From the NCBI GenBank assembly GCA_965644295.1, contig CBFFRP010000436.1:25160-89159 (forward strand): a stretch of 64,000 bases of DNA, given 5' to 3'. Positions 54,831 through 64,000 of this stretch are shown piece after piece. This stretch comes from Paraphysomonas bandaiensis. Its lineage: Eukaryota; Chrysophyceae. Both the position numbers and the translations under genes were made by a program. Positions within the stretch are counted from its first letter, which is position 1, and each line of letters begins with the position of its first letter. The notes beneath the pieces are model-generated. The model was not told the origin of the DNA, did not search any database, and worked only from the letters and a program-made list of their open reading frames with translations.

Positions 54831-56153
54831 ATGCTCACCACTTCACGATCTTATCGTCCTCTTCTCACACTCTCTCATCACACTCTCCAAACCATCTCAA
54901 CCACCTCCATCTCCTCCTCCTCCAACTCCTCCACCTCCTCTTCCACCACCACCACCTCCTCCTCCTCCTCCACCTCCACCACTACTTCATTAATCCCAGA
55001 AACTTTACAAACCATGAAAACGGATCCAATTTATCAAAATACTAAAAAAATGTTACAAAAATATGGACAAAAAAAATTAACATATCAAGAACGAAAGAAA
55101 CGACAGCGTGCCTTACATACATACAACATCCCTTCATTTCAACACTATCTACAATCTAATGGACATGGACACTCTATTACAAGACTAACTACATCAATAT
55201 TACAATTAAATATATCTTTATATTGTAATCAAGCATGTAATCATTGTCATGTTGAAAGTTCACCAAAACGGACAGAAAAAATGAGTAATGAGATTATAAA
55301 TCAATGTATGAAGATACTAGCCAACAGTCCATCGATTAAGACTGTGGATATAACGGGAGGAGCACCAGAATTACATCCACATTTTCGTGATCTAATTATT
55401 CAATTACAAAAATATAATATTGAAATAATTGATCGATGTAATTTAACCGTATTAACGGAACCTGGACAAGAAGATTTACCGGATTTTCTTGCAAAAAATA
55501 ATGTACGTATAGTGGCCTCACTACCATGCTATTCGGAACGGAATGTAAATCTTCAACGTGGAAGAGGTGTATTTGCACGTAGTATACAAGGGCTGCAGGT
55601 ACTTAATGAGAAAGGATATGGTATGGAGACGTCAAATCTACAGTTAGATTTAGTATATAATCCGGGAGGGGCATACTTACCTCCTGATCAAGAGATGTTG
55701 CAAGCACAATACAAAGAAAAGCTTAAAGAAGATTTTGGGATATCTTTTAACAATCTTTTTACCCTTACTAATATGCCTATAAAACGATTTGCAGATAAGT
55801 TGTATCGTTCTAATGATTTGGAGAGGTATATGCAACTCCTTGTGGATAGTTTTAATCCTGCAGCAATGCAAGGGCTAATGTGTAGAGATACACTCAGTGT
55901 AGGTTGGGATGGTTCTCTCTTTGACTGCGACTTCAATCAACAGCTTCAACTTGGACTTGGTGCAAGTTTAGCCAATCTTGATGAGGAGTTTGAAACGCCA
56001 CATAAAGATGCACAGAATTTACGTACTAATGGCTTAACTGTTTTTGACATCAATTCAGTTTCTGATATCATGGATAAGGAAATCCTTGTGGACCATCATT
56101 GTTTTGGATGCACCGCTGGGGCTGGATCGTCTTGTCAAGGCACGCTTACGTAG
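54831..56153 (+). CDS. arsS: ArsS-type radical SAM protein (arsenosugar biosynthesis family)
   Basis: An intronless ORF of 440 residues. Residues 1 to about 60 are Ser/Thr-rich with few acidic residues, like an organelle-targeting presequence. The radical SAM cluster motif CNQACNHC follows, then DITGGAPELHP, the family core (RCNLTVLTEPGQEDLPDFL, ASLPCYSERNVNLQRGRGVF, NLQLDLVYNPGGAYLPPDQE), and a C-terminal cysteine region (FDCDFNQQL and HCFGCTAGAGSSCQG). ArsS is associated with attachment of the deoxyadenosyl group to methylated arsenic on the way to arsenosugars. The usual partner, an ArsM methyltransferase, is not in the window. The lack of introns, unlike most neighbours, fits bacterial origin by transfer. 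Confidence 0.88.
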   Translation: MLTTSRSYRPLLTLSHHTLQTISTTSISSSSNSSTSSSTTTTSSSSSTSTTTSLIPETLQTMKTDPIYQNTKKMLQKYGQKKLTYQERKKRQRALHTYNIPSFQHYLQSNGHGHSITRLTTSILQLNISLYCNQACNHCHVESSPKRTEKMSNEIINQCMKILANSPSIKTVDITGGAPELHPHFRDLIIQLQKYNIEIIDRCNLTVLTEPGQEDLPDFLAKNNVRIVASLPCYSERNVNLQRGRGVFARSIQGLQVLNEKGYGMETSNLQLDLVYNPGGAYLPPDQEMLQAQYKEKLKEDFGISFNNLFTLTNMPIKRFADKLYRSNDLERYMQLLVDSFNPAAMQGLMCRDTLSVGWDGSLFDCDFNQQLQLGLGASLANLDEEFETPHKDAQNLRTNGLTVFDINSVSDIMDKEILVDHHCFGCTAGAGSSCQGTLT

Positions 56154-57121
56154 ACAATTTATTTGTTGTTCTTAATATGTCTACGAGCTTCTAATTTATA
56201 TTATATGTGACTAATCGGTCATCAATCTTCGTATGATGAGTACATGATTTTGGTTACCAAGAAATATCACTGTAATTTGTAATTTATATATATAAGCAGA
56301 AAATTTTCTGCCAATTCTTTACGTGGGCATGTTAACTACTTGTATTCTGATTGTTATATACCAGACTCGGAATGTGTTCACCTAAGAGACGAGTATGTCT
56401 ATATACTATATACGCTAACCGATAGTAATTAGTTATCAATAATGTGCGTAAGGTAAACTTGAAGTAATTATATGTGTAGGGAAGAGCACATTCAATAACA
56501 GGGAGAGGGAACAGTACATTGATGTTTCCCTAAGACAGAACTGTCTTATCCCCATTTTGTCTCGAAAAAAACTTTTTATTTAATATCAATCACTCTAACA
56601 CACAATAGAATAAAGAAAAGAAATTTTTAAAAAATTTCGTTGTCGTCTTGTGTGTGTCTCTAGTCTAACGACTTAACATCTCTTCAGCAATCTAAGTATT
56701 AAAATGGACAAAGGCCAGAAGACAACAGTATTTTGTAAATGTAGTTAATTCTATTGGATACTGAAGGCTTCCGAACCCATGTTTAACTTTAAGATAAGAA
56801 ATAGAAATGGTGGGGGAGAAACGACAGCAAAAAACTATTATTAATTACACCAATAATTAACTCTAGAGAGAGTACATATATATACTTCTGAACATGATCT
56901 AATGTAATCACCGGTATATGTAGCGATATAGTTAGCACAGAACTTTCCAATTAAAAAACGTATAAAATCTGAATGTCAGGAACTGAGAACGAGATATGTA
57001 GCAACAATGCTACAAACTGAACGCCACATAAAAAACAAAGCTACTTGCTTCCAATTAAGAAACATAAAAAGTCGTCTGCTTGTCAAAGGCTGTTGGCTAC
57101 ATATTGGCAAGCCCATCCAAG
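56154..57121. other. Intergenic region between convergent genes
   Basis: 3' flanks of the ArsS-like gene (+) and the GPCR gene (-). No coding sequence or repeat of note was seen. Confidence 0.5.
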
Positions 57122-58595
57122 TCAGCACTCAATGCTGTCGTCATCATCTAGATTCCAATCACAATTGAAAGAGCCGCCAAAGTCGTGATGCTTATATAGC
57201 ATTCTGCGGATTGACTCTTTGTTGTTCAACACGCTTTCCCCATCATCTGTTGACACAGAAGAGTGGTCACATGAATCTCGAGGAAACGAAATCATCTCAG
57301 GTGCGAATGAAATTTCACTACCAGAGCTGTCACTACCACGTCCGATTAAATCAGTACTCGGGGTATTCTGCTGTTTCATTTGCTTTGCGGCAGAGATAGG
57401 CGTACTCGCTCTAAGCGAGCACGACACTGGGCCACCTTCCTCATCACTGTAAGATAGCAGCGCGCATGATAGATTATTCGTACTTGTTGTCATACAAACG
57501 GCATCATCAAGGTCCATAGTTTTCGCACAAGAATTCGGATCCTTTAATATCTTGAGGAAAAATTGTTTCGGGTCCCCTAATATATTGCGAAATACTAGTT
57601 TCCACTGCTGTTTTACCATTGGCAAAGCAGCGAAAGCCAAACAAAACAGAAAACCGTGAATCCCACTGACTATCATCAGTCTTGTCAACCAGTGGTTATC
57701 ATACCCCAACACAGCGAGAATTTTAAAAGACACTAGGAATGCGTAGGATACAATAAGTATTATTGGAAACCAGATTACTTGGCCAAGGGCTTGTCGAATC
57801 ATTCGAGATGATGTGTCGGAACTTTCATTAGTCTGAGTGTGATAAATACCAGTTAATAAAACTTTGAAAACGAAGTGCGCGTGATAAATATTGAAAAACG
57901 ACAATACGAAGGCATATAATAATGCGTATACTGCGAAGTAGTATAGAAAGCTGTATATATAACTGCACCAGGAGCAGACAGACATACTGATACCAGGTTT
58001 GCATCATAGCAATCAACACAACAAATAAGCTTACCGTCGCTTGAAATACACGTCTTGATAAGGCGACATATACTACCGCATTGAATATCATTGCCATCCC
58101 TAGAGGGATGTAGAAACATACAAGCTCAAGCATCAGTCCTATAGCATTCGGTGCAGTAGAGTGTATCCAACACATACGAACATCATCATGCAATCGATAT
58201 GCATTATGAAACAATGGTAATGAAGCCACTATCAATGGTATACCCCATATTGCCACCATAGCACGGTATGGTACTGTTACTTTACTTGTTGGTGCAAAGC
58301 CCCTATAGAACACCTGTAGGAGTACATAGGATATATATGTAGTAGCTGTAATTGTTGCATTTGCAAAATATATAAAGAAAAATCCTTGTGCAATACATAA
58401 TGATGATTCTTGTGATGGAGATCCAATATATATGCATATTGCAGTACCCAGTCCACTTATCGCCAAATATAAAGATACTTTACATGCAAAAACACGTAAA
58501 TTGGGGAAAACGGCGTATGAAATGATGATAAAAAGGCATCCTAAAGTACTGAAAGTTGCTGTAATGAGTTCAGTCATACGATCCCATGTAATCAT
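57122..58595 (-). CDS. cAMP-receptor-like seven-helix GPCR
   Basis: Two exons on the minus strand (58035-58595 and 57122-57832) join in phase 0 and give 423 residues. Seven hydrophobic helices can be placed: TM1 at about 8-29 (LITATFSTLGCLFIIISYAV), TM2 (VSLYLAISGLGTAICIYIG), TM3 after the conserved Cys in SSLCIAQG, TM4 (MVAIWGIPLIVASLPLF), TM5 (LELVCFYIPLGMAMIFNAV), TM6 (VIWFPIILIVSYAFLVSFK) and TM7 (LTRLMIVSGIHGFLFCLAFA). The pattern fits the Dictyostelium cAR / GCR1 family. The cytoplasmic tail of about 150 residues is rich in Ser, Thr and acidic residues, suited to phosphorylation. The N-terminus is short, so an upstream exon is possible. The intron falls in the third cytoplasmic loop. 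Confidence 0.85.
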
Positions 58596-58611
58596 AATTG
58601 ATAATTTTGAG

Positions 58612-58958
58612 GTGGACGATTTTACTGTAAATAAGAAGAGTTACAGTATGAAGAAGAGGAAGATGGACAAAATTGACATGTGTAATATTACATACGGTGT
58701 AAATATGACAGTGAAGTGAGTGGTCATGTATGTGAAGTATGGAGCATGTATACTTACAGGAACACTTCGTGTAAGTTGCAATAGAAATGGACGAGTGGAC
58801 GATTTTACTGTAAGCAAGAAGAGTTACGGTAAGACTAAGAGAAACATGGACAAAATTGACGTGTGTAATATTACATACGGTGTAAACATGAGAGTGAAGT
58901 GAGTGGTCATGTATGTGAAGTATGGAGCATGTTATACTTACAGGAACACTTCGTGTAA
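58612..58958. repeat. 185-bp tandem duplication upstream of the GPCR
   Basis: Two units of about 185 bp share GTGGACGATTTTACTGTAA at the start, ATGGACAAAATTGAC and TGTAATATTACATACGGTGT in the middle, and AGGAACACTTCGTGTAAG at the end. The array starts 17 bases before the GPCR start codon, so it probably occupies its 5' leader or promoter. Confidence 0.9.
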
Positions 58959-59198
58959 GCCAATTTGAGCTGTAGTACGTTCTCCGGTCGTCTTTACAAT
59001 TCACTATTACACTATAAACTCCTAATGGAGATAATAGTGAATGAATAAGTTGATGGTTGATTATGATCATAGAGAAGAAGAATGTTCACACTCAAAGCAA
59101 GATTTAATGATTCTAACAATCATCTCACCGCAATGACGACAAGAGACGTGCGTCATAATACATGAATTTGAGGGTATATGATAGTATGGTTTAATATC

Positions 59199-59387
59199 CC
59201 ATATATGGGATATACAGTCTGTATTATGGTATATACAGATCAGTGGGATGCTATTGTATAATATCCCATATTGGGGATATACAGTCTGTATTATGGTATA
59301 TACAGTACTGTATGATACGTCGTGTAGTATTATATCCCATATGTGGGATTATTGTCATGTAACTGGTCCCAACATCCCATATATGGG
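59199..59387. promoter_or_regulatory. Four CArG-like palindromes between divergent genes
   Basis: CCC-ATATAT-GGG occurs at 59198-59209 and 59376-59387, with variants CCCATATTGGGG (59265-59276) and CCCATATGTGGG (59336-59347). Two of the four match the MADS-box (SRF-type) consensus CC(A/T)6GG exactly. Spacing is about 67, 71 and 40 bp. They lie between the GPCR (-) and the membrane protein gene at 59528 (+). Confidence 0.55.
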
Positions 59388-59527
59388 ACATAGAGGCTCT
59401 ATGTGTATATATATGCATGGATCTTAATGTGATGCAGTGATATGATAGAGAGACTGGAGTATAGGTATCATTAACCACATAATCTACCCTTTCATTTACT
59501 TATTCATAACAAAATTCATATGAAATT

Positions 59528-60238
59528 ATGCTCATTAATCTCATCAAACAACTCCTTACAATAGATACACTGTCCAATGCACTTGTATGTATAGAGATAT
59601 ACTGCACAGATCATCGCTTTATACTCTTATGGATTATATCTGATCTTGTTTCTATATATTTAGTTGTATTAGCAAGATCACAAAGTGAAAATTGGGCATG
59701 TGGATATAACTTATGTGGAGAATGTGAGAATGCTGCACAAGAATATTATAATATCTTAATGATTGTGTCATTGTTGTGTACGTGGGTAAGGATAACTTTT
59801 TATGTTGGTCTTAACTTTATTTATAATGTTTTTAAAATTTTATACGATGCGTTTCAAGATAAGAACCCCATAATGGTCATACTGTTACCTTTTTTCCTAC
59901 TCAGATATGTATTAATTTGTGATGCGTTTCTCGACCAGAGCAAGAATGAATCATATCTAAAACTCGAAAAATGTGTCTCACCATTGACGATTCTAATGAG
60001 CTTTATTCAATTTGTTACACTAATAATATTTATGATAATAATGGCCCAGCGTCCGCGGAAGGAAGTTTGCTGCCTAGATGATGAATGCAATCAATACGAT
60101 TCCGAGGAGCTTATCGTTATTTCGTGGGAAGCATGGTTGTCATTAGTCGGAAATTCTATGCAGTTCATAGTCTTTGTGATAGGAACAGTTATAGAGAAAG
60201 AAAGCAAGAAAGAAAGTTCAATTAGTGATTTGAAGTAA
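59528..60238 (+). CDS. Multi-span membrane protein of unknown function
   Basis: A single-exon ORF of 236 residues with about five hydrophobic segments: ILLWIISDLVSIYLVVLA, a second near residues 76-100, IMVILLPFFLLRYVLICDAF, ILMSFIQFVTLIIFMIIMA and SMQFIVFVIGTVI. A Cys-rich loop (CGYNLCGEC) lies between the first two, and a CCLDDEC segment before the last. I do not recognise the family. The C-terminus is short and charged. A CTACTCAG acceptor-like site inside gave no consistent splice model. Confidence 0.6.
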   Translation: MLINLIKQLLTIDTLSNALVCIEIYCTDHRFILLWIISDLVSIYLVVLARSQSENWACGYNLCGECENAAQEYYNILMIVSLLCTWVRITFYVGLNFIYNVFKILYDAFQDKNPIMVILLPFFLLRYVLICDAFLDQSKNESYLKLEKCVSPLTILMSFIQFVTLIIFMIIMAQRPRKEVCCLDDECNQYDSEELIVISWEAWLSLVGNSMQFIVFVIGTVIEKESKKESSISDLK

Positions 60239-61163
60239 TTGCGAGTTTTGATAACCTATTTTTTTGTATATTCTTCCCGGGCGCTTATTATGTAGTGTTG
60301 TGTTGAAAGCCACCACCCTATATGATTACGAGTGTCTTAGTATTACCAAATGAACTACCTTACAGTCTCTGTTTTGGTTGTATATTTCCATTATACTAAT
60401 TGCTGACTGCATTGCTTACAATAAACAAAAAGGCGGCTAAATCAACACTATTTCAATATTTATCTTTGTCTACAGATACACTACATATTATCTATAAGCG
60501 TCCAATAAGTATCTATCGGTAATTCCTGTTATTGTCACTGCCACTAATAGTTACGATGAAGCTCGGCCTACAAACTACACAATAGTCGTATAGACGTAAG
60601 TAGGGCTAGGAAACAATATATTGCAATATATTGCAATCTTGCAATCAATATTATTTTAGTTATATACAGAAAGTGCCCCATTCCGACGGCGTGACCATAG
60701 TGTAGGCTGGCTGGTGTGTACCAACTTAGCTGACCACATAGATCACGCGCAGATTCTGTTGTCCCCCCACCTGTGTTAAGCTTATAACTATGCATGACTT
60801 TTATATATGTAATTCGCGCAGATTCTAGTAGGACCATGTGTACGTGACCATGCATGACTCAGTATAGGTCTAGTGTGACACTGGCCACCCCCCTCCCTCC
60901 CCTAGAATGCGCGGGGTTTCTCGTAATCTTATATAGGCTATGCAAATATAGTGTAGATCTAGCTAGAGTTTTCTTGGTGCCGACACAACAAGAATGCGCT
61001 GAGATTAGGGTTAATAATCTATACGTTACTTAGCTTAGTCAACACTAACACTTCACTAGGGTACGCTCTCAGAATGGGGCACTCTCACATACTCAACCTG
61101 AATACATTCTTACTTAGAACAGAGTGTTAATCACTATGAAACTCTATGATACTCCTACATTAC
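60239..61163. other. Intergenic region with an hAT element end
   Basis: No gene recognised. It carries the element end at 60601 and ends at the hAT-type MITE. Confidence 0.5.
60601..60660 (+). mobile_element. Single hAT element end
   Basis: TAGGGCTAGGAAACAATATA followed by CAATATATTGCAAT motifs and CAATCAATATTATTTTAG matches the left end and subterminal part of the element at 46319, apart from the first base. No right end was found nearby. It is probably a deletion relic. Confidence 0.75.
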
Positions 61164-61520
61164 CAGGCTTGCGTAACAATTAATTGGCAATTAATTGGTG
61201 ACAGGTGTCCAACAATAATAATTGCAATTATTAATCAGGCATCCAATTATTGGCAATGCAATTAATAAAATGATAATGTGACTGTGCACATACATCCATA
61301 CTACTATGCTAACATATAATGGGTGTGTACCTAAGATCAGTAGCTAGATATCGTAAGATGCTATATATAATTTAGCCAGCCAATTAATAGCAATTCATTG
61401 GCAATTAATTGGCAACGATTTCCAATAATAATAATTGGTATTATCACTTTTAAAACCAATTAATTTAATTGGCAATTATTGCCAATAAATTGAAAACCAA
61501 TTAATTGTTACGCTAGCCTG
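61164..61520. mobile_element. hAT-type MITE with exact 8-bp target duplication
   Basis: The 357-bp element is flanked by TACATTAC at 61156-61163 and 61521-61528. Its ends are CAGGCTTGCGTAACAATTAA and, on the other strand, CAGGCTAGCGTAACAATTAA. The interior is filled with AATTAATTGG/CCAATTATT motifs. The 8-bp duplication and CAGG ends fit hAT. The same terminus occurs at 25530. Confidence 0.92.
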
Positions 61521-61853
61521 TACATTACAATACAATAACAAGTATACAGCAGTGAGTACATTAGTCTACTTAACTTACTTGTCTGTACATGTATGTATCT
61601 ACATTAGTATTAAGATACTGTACATACAGTATGCACATAATACAACAGAAACCACTATGAAAACATAAAAACCCAAAGAAGTATGAAAATTAAAACCTCA
61701 ATTTTTTGAAGTTGTGTAAATTATTTTCATACTTCGGATAGTTTCGATTCAGCTCCCTCGCAGGATCTCATAGCAAACGAGTGTAATTTCTCGAAATTAG
61801 GGTATTCCTTATAGATTTAGTAACATTATTGCAGTAACATTTTTAGTAACATT

Positions 61854-62567
61854 TTGGGAAGAGATGCTGTCGGTGATGAATGTGAGGAGTTAAGTTTCGT
61901 TGCTGAATCCACTTGCATTGAAATTTTCAAACAATTTGTTAAAGAATTCAGTGAGAAGTTTTATCACGAGTATGTTCGCTTTCCTTCTGGTCGAGAACAT
62001 CTTCAAGTTAAGGAAATGTATCGCCGCCTAGGATTCCCTGGTTGTATAGGGAGCATTGATGTCACTCATGTGTACTGGGCTATGTGCATGAAGGATAAGA
62101 AGTGGAGGGCAACTGGAAAGGAGGGATATTATCCTACTTTGGCATTTGAAGCAATAGTGACATATAGGCGATATGTTTACCACTGCAGTATTGCCTTCTA
62201 TGGGTCGTACAATGATTTAACCATAAGTCGTAATGATGAGTTTATTCAAGCCGTGCTGGATGGTGCTGTGTCCCACCTACAATACGTTATGTATGCTGCG
62301 AACGGTGTTCCTAAAATATGCAAGGGTGGTTATTTCTTATCCGATAATGGCTACTCTAAGTGGGGAATATTTATTCGTCCCTGGAAGACACCAACATGCC
62401 GACAGGAGTTAATAGGGAGTGAATGGGCCAAATCTACGAGGAAGGATGTCGAGTGCTTCTATTCTTTGATCAAGGGACGTTTCTGGCTGTTCAAGAACGG
62501 TATACGTTCTCATAGTGCGCAAGATATTCAATATTCCTTTCGCACTGGTGTACTGCAAGAGTTTTAG
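61854..62567 (+). pseudogene. PIF/Harbinger-type DDE transposase, truncated
   Basis: The 237-residue ORF contains the nuclease core: first Asp in GCIGSIDVTHVYW (Asp69), second Asp in YGSYNDLTI (about 121) or LSDNGY, and Glu in RKDVECFYSLIKGRF. KWRATGKEGYYPTLAFEAIV and SEWAKSTRKDVE are typical of the family. The N-terminus resembles the usual helical lead-in (CIEIFKQFVKEFSEKFYHEY) but begins abruptly, and the last expected helix after FRTGVLQEF is cut by a stop. The MADF/Myb-like partner protein of Harbinger elements was not identified. Confidence 0.8.
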
Positions 62568-62732
62568 CAATGGTGCTGCAGAGCTGAACTTGACCACCCG
62601 TTTGGGATGGTCTTGATCTTCACTGGGAGCGGTTACAGTGTCATCAACCTCATCAACAACATTATCAACATCTTCCACATCATCAACATTGATACTTATG
62701 TCTGCATGTGACACTATAAGAACTTTAATAGT

Positions 62733-62873
62733 GATATCACGGCATCCTTCGTATATTTTTGTTCCAAGATGCCTCTAATATTGAGACAATAATTATGTGT
62801 ATTCCAGTCGTAGTTGTGCTGCAGTAATATAGACAAATTTTGCTTCAATTGTTTTCCGAAAAATAAGATGCAT
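62733..62873 (+). mobile_element. ~150-bp inverted-repeat element, copy D
   Basis: It begins ATCACGGCATCCTTCGTATA and carries CCTCTAATATTGAGACAATA and ATTCCAGTCGTAG. It ends near AAAAATAAGATGC. It faces the inverted copy E about 250 bp further on. Confidence 0.7.
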
Positions 62874-63125
62874 ACGCCTCCATCGAGCTGTTCGGTACAT
62901 GTTACTGAAAATCTATAAGGGTGAGATTTCGGGGGTTTTCAGGAAAAGTATGAAAAATAATTACACTCGCGTTAAGATAGCAGATATCCGGATATATGGT
63001 GACGAATCTTGCTTGGAACGGGCTTTTTTTCATAAAACCCTACTTTTTATGCTTTTTATGTGATAAACCTTATTTTTGGTGATATTTATGAAATTGATCA
63101 AAGTAGCAACATATCATTTATACGT

Positions 63126-63262
63126 ATATCTTATTTTTCGAAAATAAATTGAAGCAAATATACTCTATATTACTTACATACAACTACGGTTGGAATACAG
63201 ATAATTATTGTCTCAATATTAGAGGCATCTTGGAACAAAAATATACAAAGGATGCCAATACG
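63126..63262 (-). mobile_element. ~150-bp inverted-repeat element, copy E
   Basis: The reverse-orientation copy runs from TATCTTATTTTTCG to AAAGGATGCCAATAC. With D it could form a composite of about 530 bp. Confidence 0.7.
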
Positions 63263-63351
63263 TATATGGGATACATGCAGAGAGTACAATAAGCCTGAAT
63301 GTATCATTCATTCCATATACTTACATACTTCCATTACTTCATCTGCTGTAT

Positions 63352-63654
63352 GTGGCGATGTCAGAGAAGTGCAGCATTGGTACCAAGTACAAGAAATCGT
63401 TAAGAAGTTACTCCGATGTGGAGAAATCCAAGTTTGTGAAAGAATATAAAGAGGGTCATTTCAAATCTTTCAGTCAATTCGTTGCGTACAAGGAGAACAT
63501 TTTCAGTCGTGCAGCATTCTCGAATTGGATGAAAGCCATGGTACATGTCTGTCATCTTAGCGCGAGTGCACTGTCCACAGCCTTAAACTGTAAAAAAACC
63601 CTTATTTTAAGTATAAAAGTGCACTTTTTAAGCAAAAAAAATCCATCATATTAG
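63352..63654 (+). pseudogene. Helix-turn-helix fragment of a transposase-like protein
   Basis: The first 60 residues include RSYSDVEKSKFVKEYKEGHF, then a second helix and RAAFSNWMKA. This is the Psq/CENP-B-like DNA-binding fold at the N-terminus of several transposases. The frame then runs into low-complexity sequence and stops, with no catalytic domain. It starts about 90 bases after element E. Confidence 0.5.
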
Positions 63655-64000
63655 TGGAACTGTTGCATGGGATAGAGCAAGGACAAGGACAAGGACAGGA
63701 CAGGGCTGGGTACAAATCAAGTGAAATGACACAAAGTAAATATGACTGTTATTTTCAGTTTATGCAGAACAAGTGACTGTATAAGATATGCAGAAAGCAC
63801 ATAGGAATATGATGTCATGTTTCTTCTTTTCGAGGTGCATGCATCCATATGATGCAACAACCACACATCCATCTCAAGAAAGCTTCATTAATTAAGTTAT
63901 TGTCGTTAAGGTTTACAATGATCATTTGTAGAAACACTTTTGCTATTGTGTGCATAAGAGTTTTGGTCATTTTAGGCTTATCAGCAACACATGCATCAAC
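63655..64000. other. Right-hand edge, no recognised gene
   Basis: It contains a short GGACAA repeat (about 63,678-63,700). Nothing else could be supported. Confidence 0.5.

Larger units (their letters stand above)
61714..62966 (+). mobile_element. Possible PIF/Harbinger element body
   Basis: GTGTAAATTATTTTCATACT at 61714-61733 is mirrored by AAGTATGAAAAATAATTACA at 62946-62965, enclosing the transposase below. The inverted match is about 18 of 20 bases. Target duplications were not resolved, and element D lies inside the right end, so the borders are uncertain. Confidence 0.4.

Noticed and set aside
54703-54993. Pro-rich ORF overlapping the start of the ArsS-like gene
   Set aside because: It is the alternate frame of the Ser/Thr-rich leader of the ArsS-like protein.
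57833-58034. Continuous reading of the GPCR across its intron
   Set aside because: The frame after FQAT loses membrane-helix character; GT at 58034 and the AG before 57832 restore it in phase 0.
59776-59905. Possible intron in the membrane protein gene at 59528
   Set aside because: Donor and acceptor candidates give incompatible phases or an immediate stop, while the unspliced frame is open.
62409-62714. 101-codon acidic ORF on the minus strand as a Harbinger partner gene
   Set aside because: It overlaps the transposase 3' end and lacks a Myb or MADF pattern.

Overview
The window joins two kinds of DNA. Positions 1 to about 6,750 carry gammaproteobacterial genes, probably from an intracellular, Legionellales-like bacterium: an infB-rbfA-truB-rpsO-pnp block, an ankyrin-repeat tail, an effector-like ORF and type I secretion pieces. 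From about 7 kb onward the sequence is eukaryotic nuclear DNA. It has short GT-AG introns in real genes, a cytosolic ribosomal protein gene (eS25) with an intron right after its start codon, a Myb protein, a cAMP-receptor-like GPCR, tetranucleotide arrays and several classes of eukaryotic DNA transposon. The host looks like a protist or another unicellular lineage. I could not place it further from the sequence alone.

Bacterial part (1-6,750). Only truB and rbfA look complete, plus possibly the effector-like ORF. The rest are pieces: the tail of an ankyrin protein, a sucC fragment, the 5' part of pnp, a damaged rpsO, the C-terminal part of infB, an hlyD without its 5' end and a tolC whose second half is replaced. 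Unrelated genes are joined in mid-codon context, for example pnp to sucC and infB to hlyD. This is either decaying, rearranged bacterial DNA in a nuclear genome or a chimeric assembly.

Repeat-rich part (7-33 kb). A diverged palindrome of about 6 kb (8.7-14.7 kb) has no coding capacity. It is followed by a truncated Crypton-like tyrosine recombinase and two near-identical Crinkler/RHS-like P-loop NTPase genes (16.6 and 23.4 kb). Between these lies a broken transposase-like gene, and after them comes a larger, divergent Crinkler-like NTPase (27.1-29.6 kb). Copies of a ~150-bp inverted-repeat element lie just upstream of two of the three Crinkler-like genes. A Mutator-type element with an exact 9-bp target duplication (30.0-31.0 kb) and a decayed Crypton (31.7-32.5 kb) complete this part.

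Gene-rich part (33-60 kb). In order: fatty aldehyde dehydrogenase (3 exons, +), AP2/HNH endonuclease-like ORF (+), ribosomal protein eS25 (5 exons, -), ABHD17-type depalmitoylase (5 exons, +), Hsp70-like protein with a C-terminal membrane span (6 exons, -), a five-repeat Myb protein (8 exons, -), an acidic protein of unknown function (+), ArsS-type radical SAM protein (+), a seven-helix cAMP-receptor-like GPCR (2 exons, -) and a multi-span membrane protein (+). I assembled the exon chains by hand from reading frame, GT-AG borders and family conservation. Large (CATA)n/(GTAT)n arrays and TATATG-rich minisatellites sit between genes and inside introns.

Right end (60-64 kb). Two hAT-type relics, one with an exact 8-bp target duplication, a PIF/Harbinger transposase and more copies of the ~150-bp element. 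No tRNA or rRNA gene and no CRISPR array was seen.
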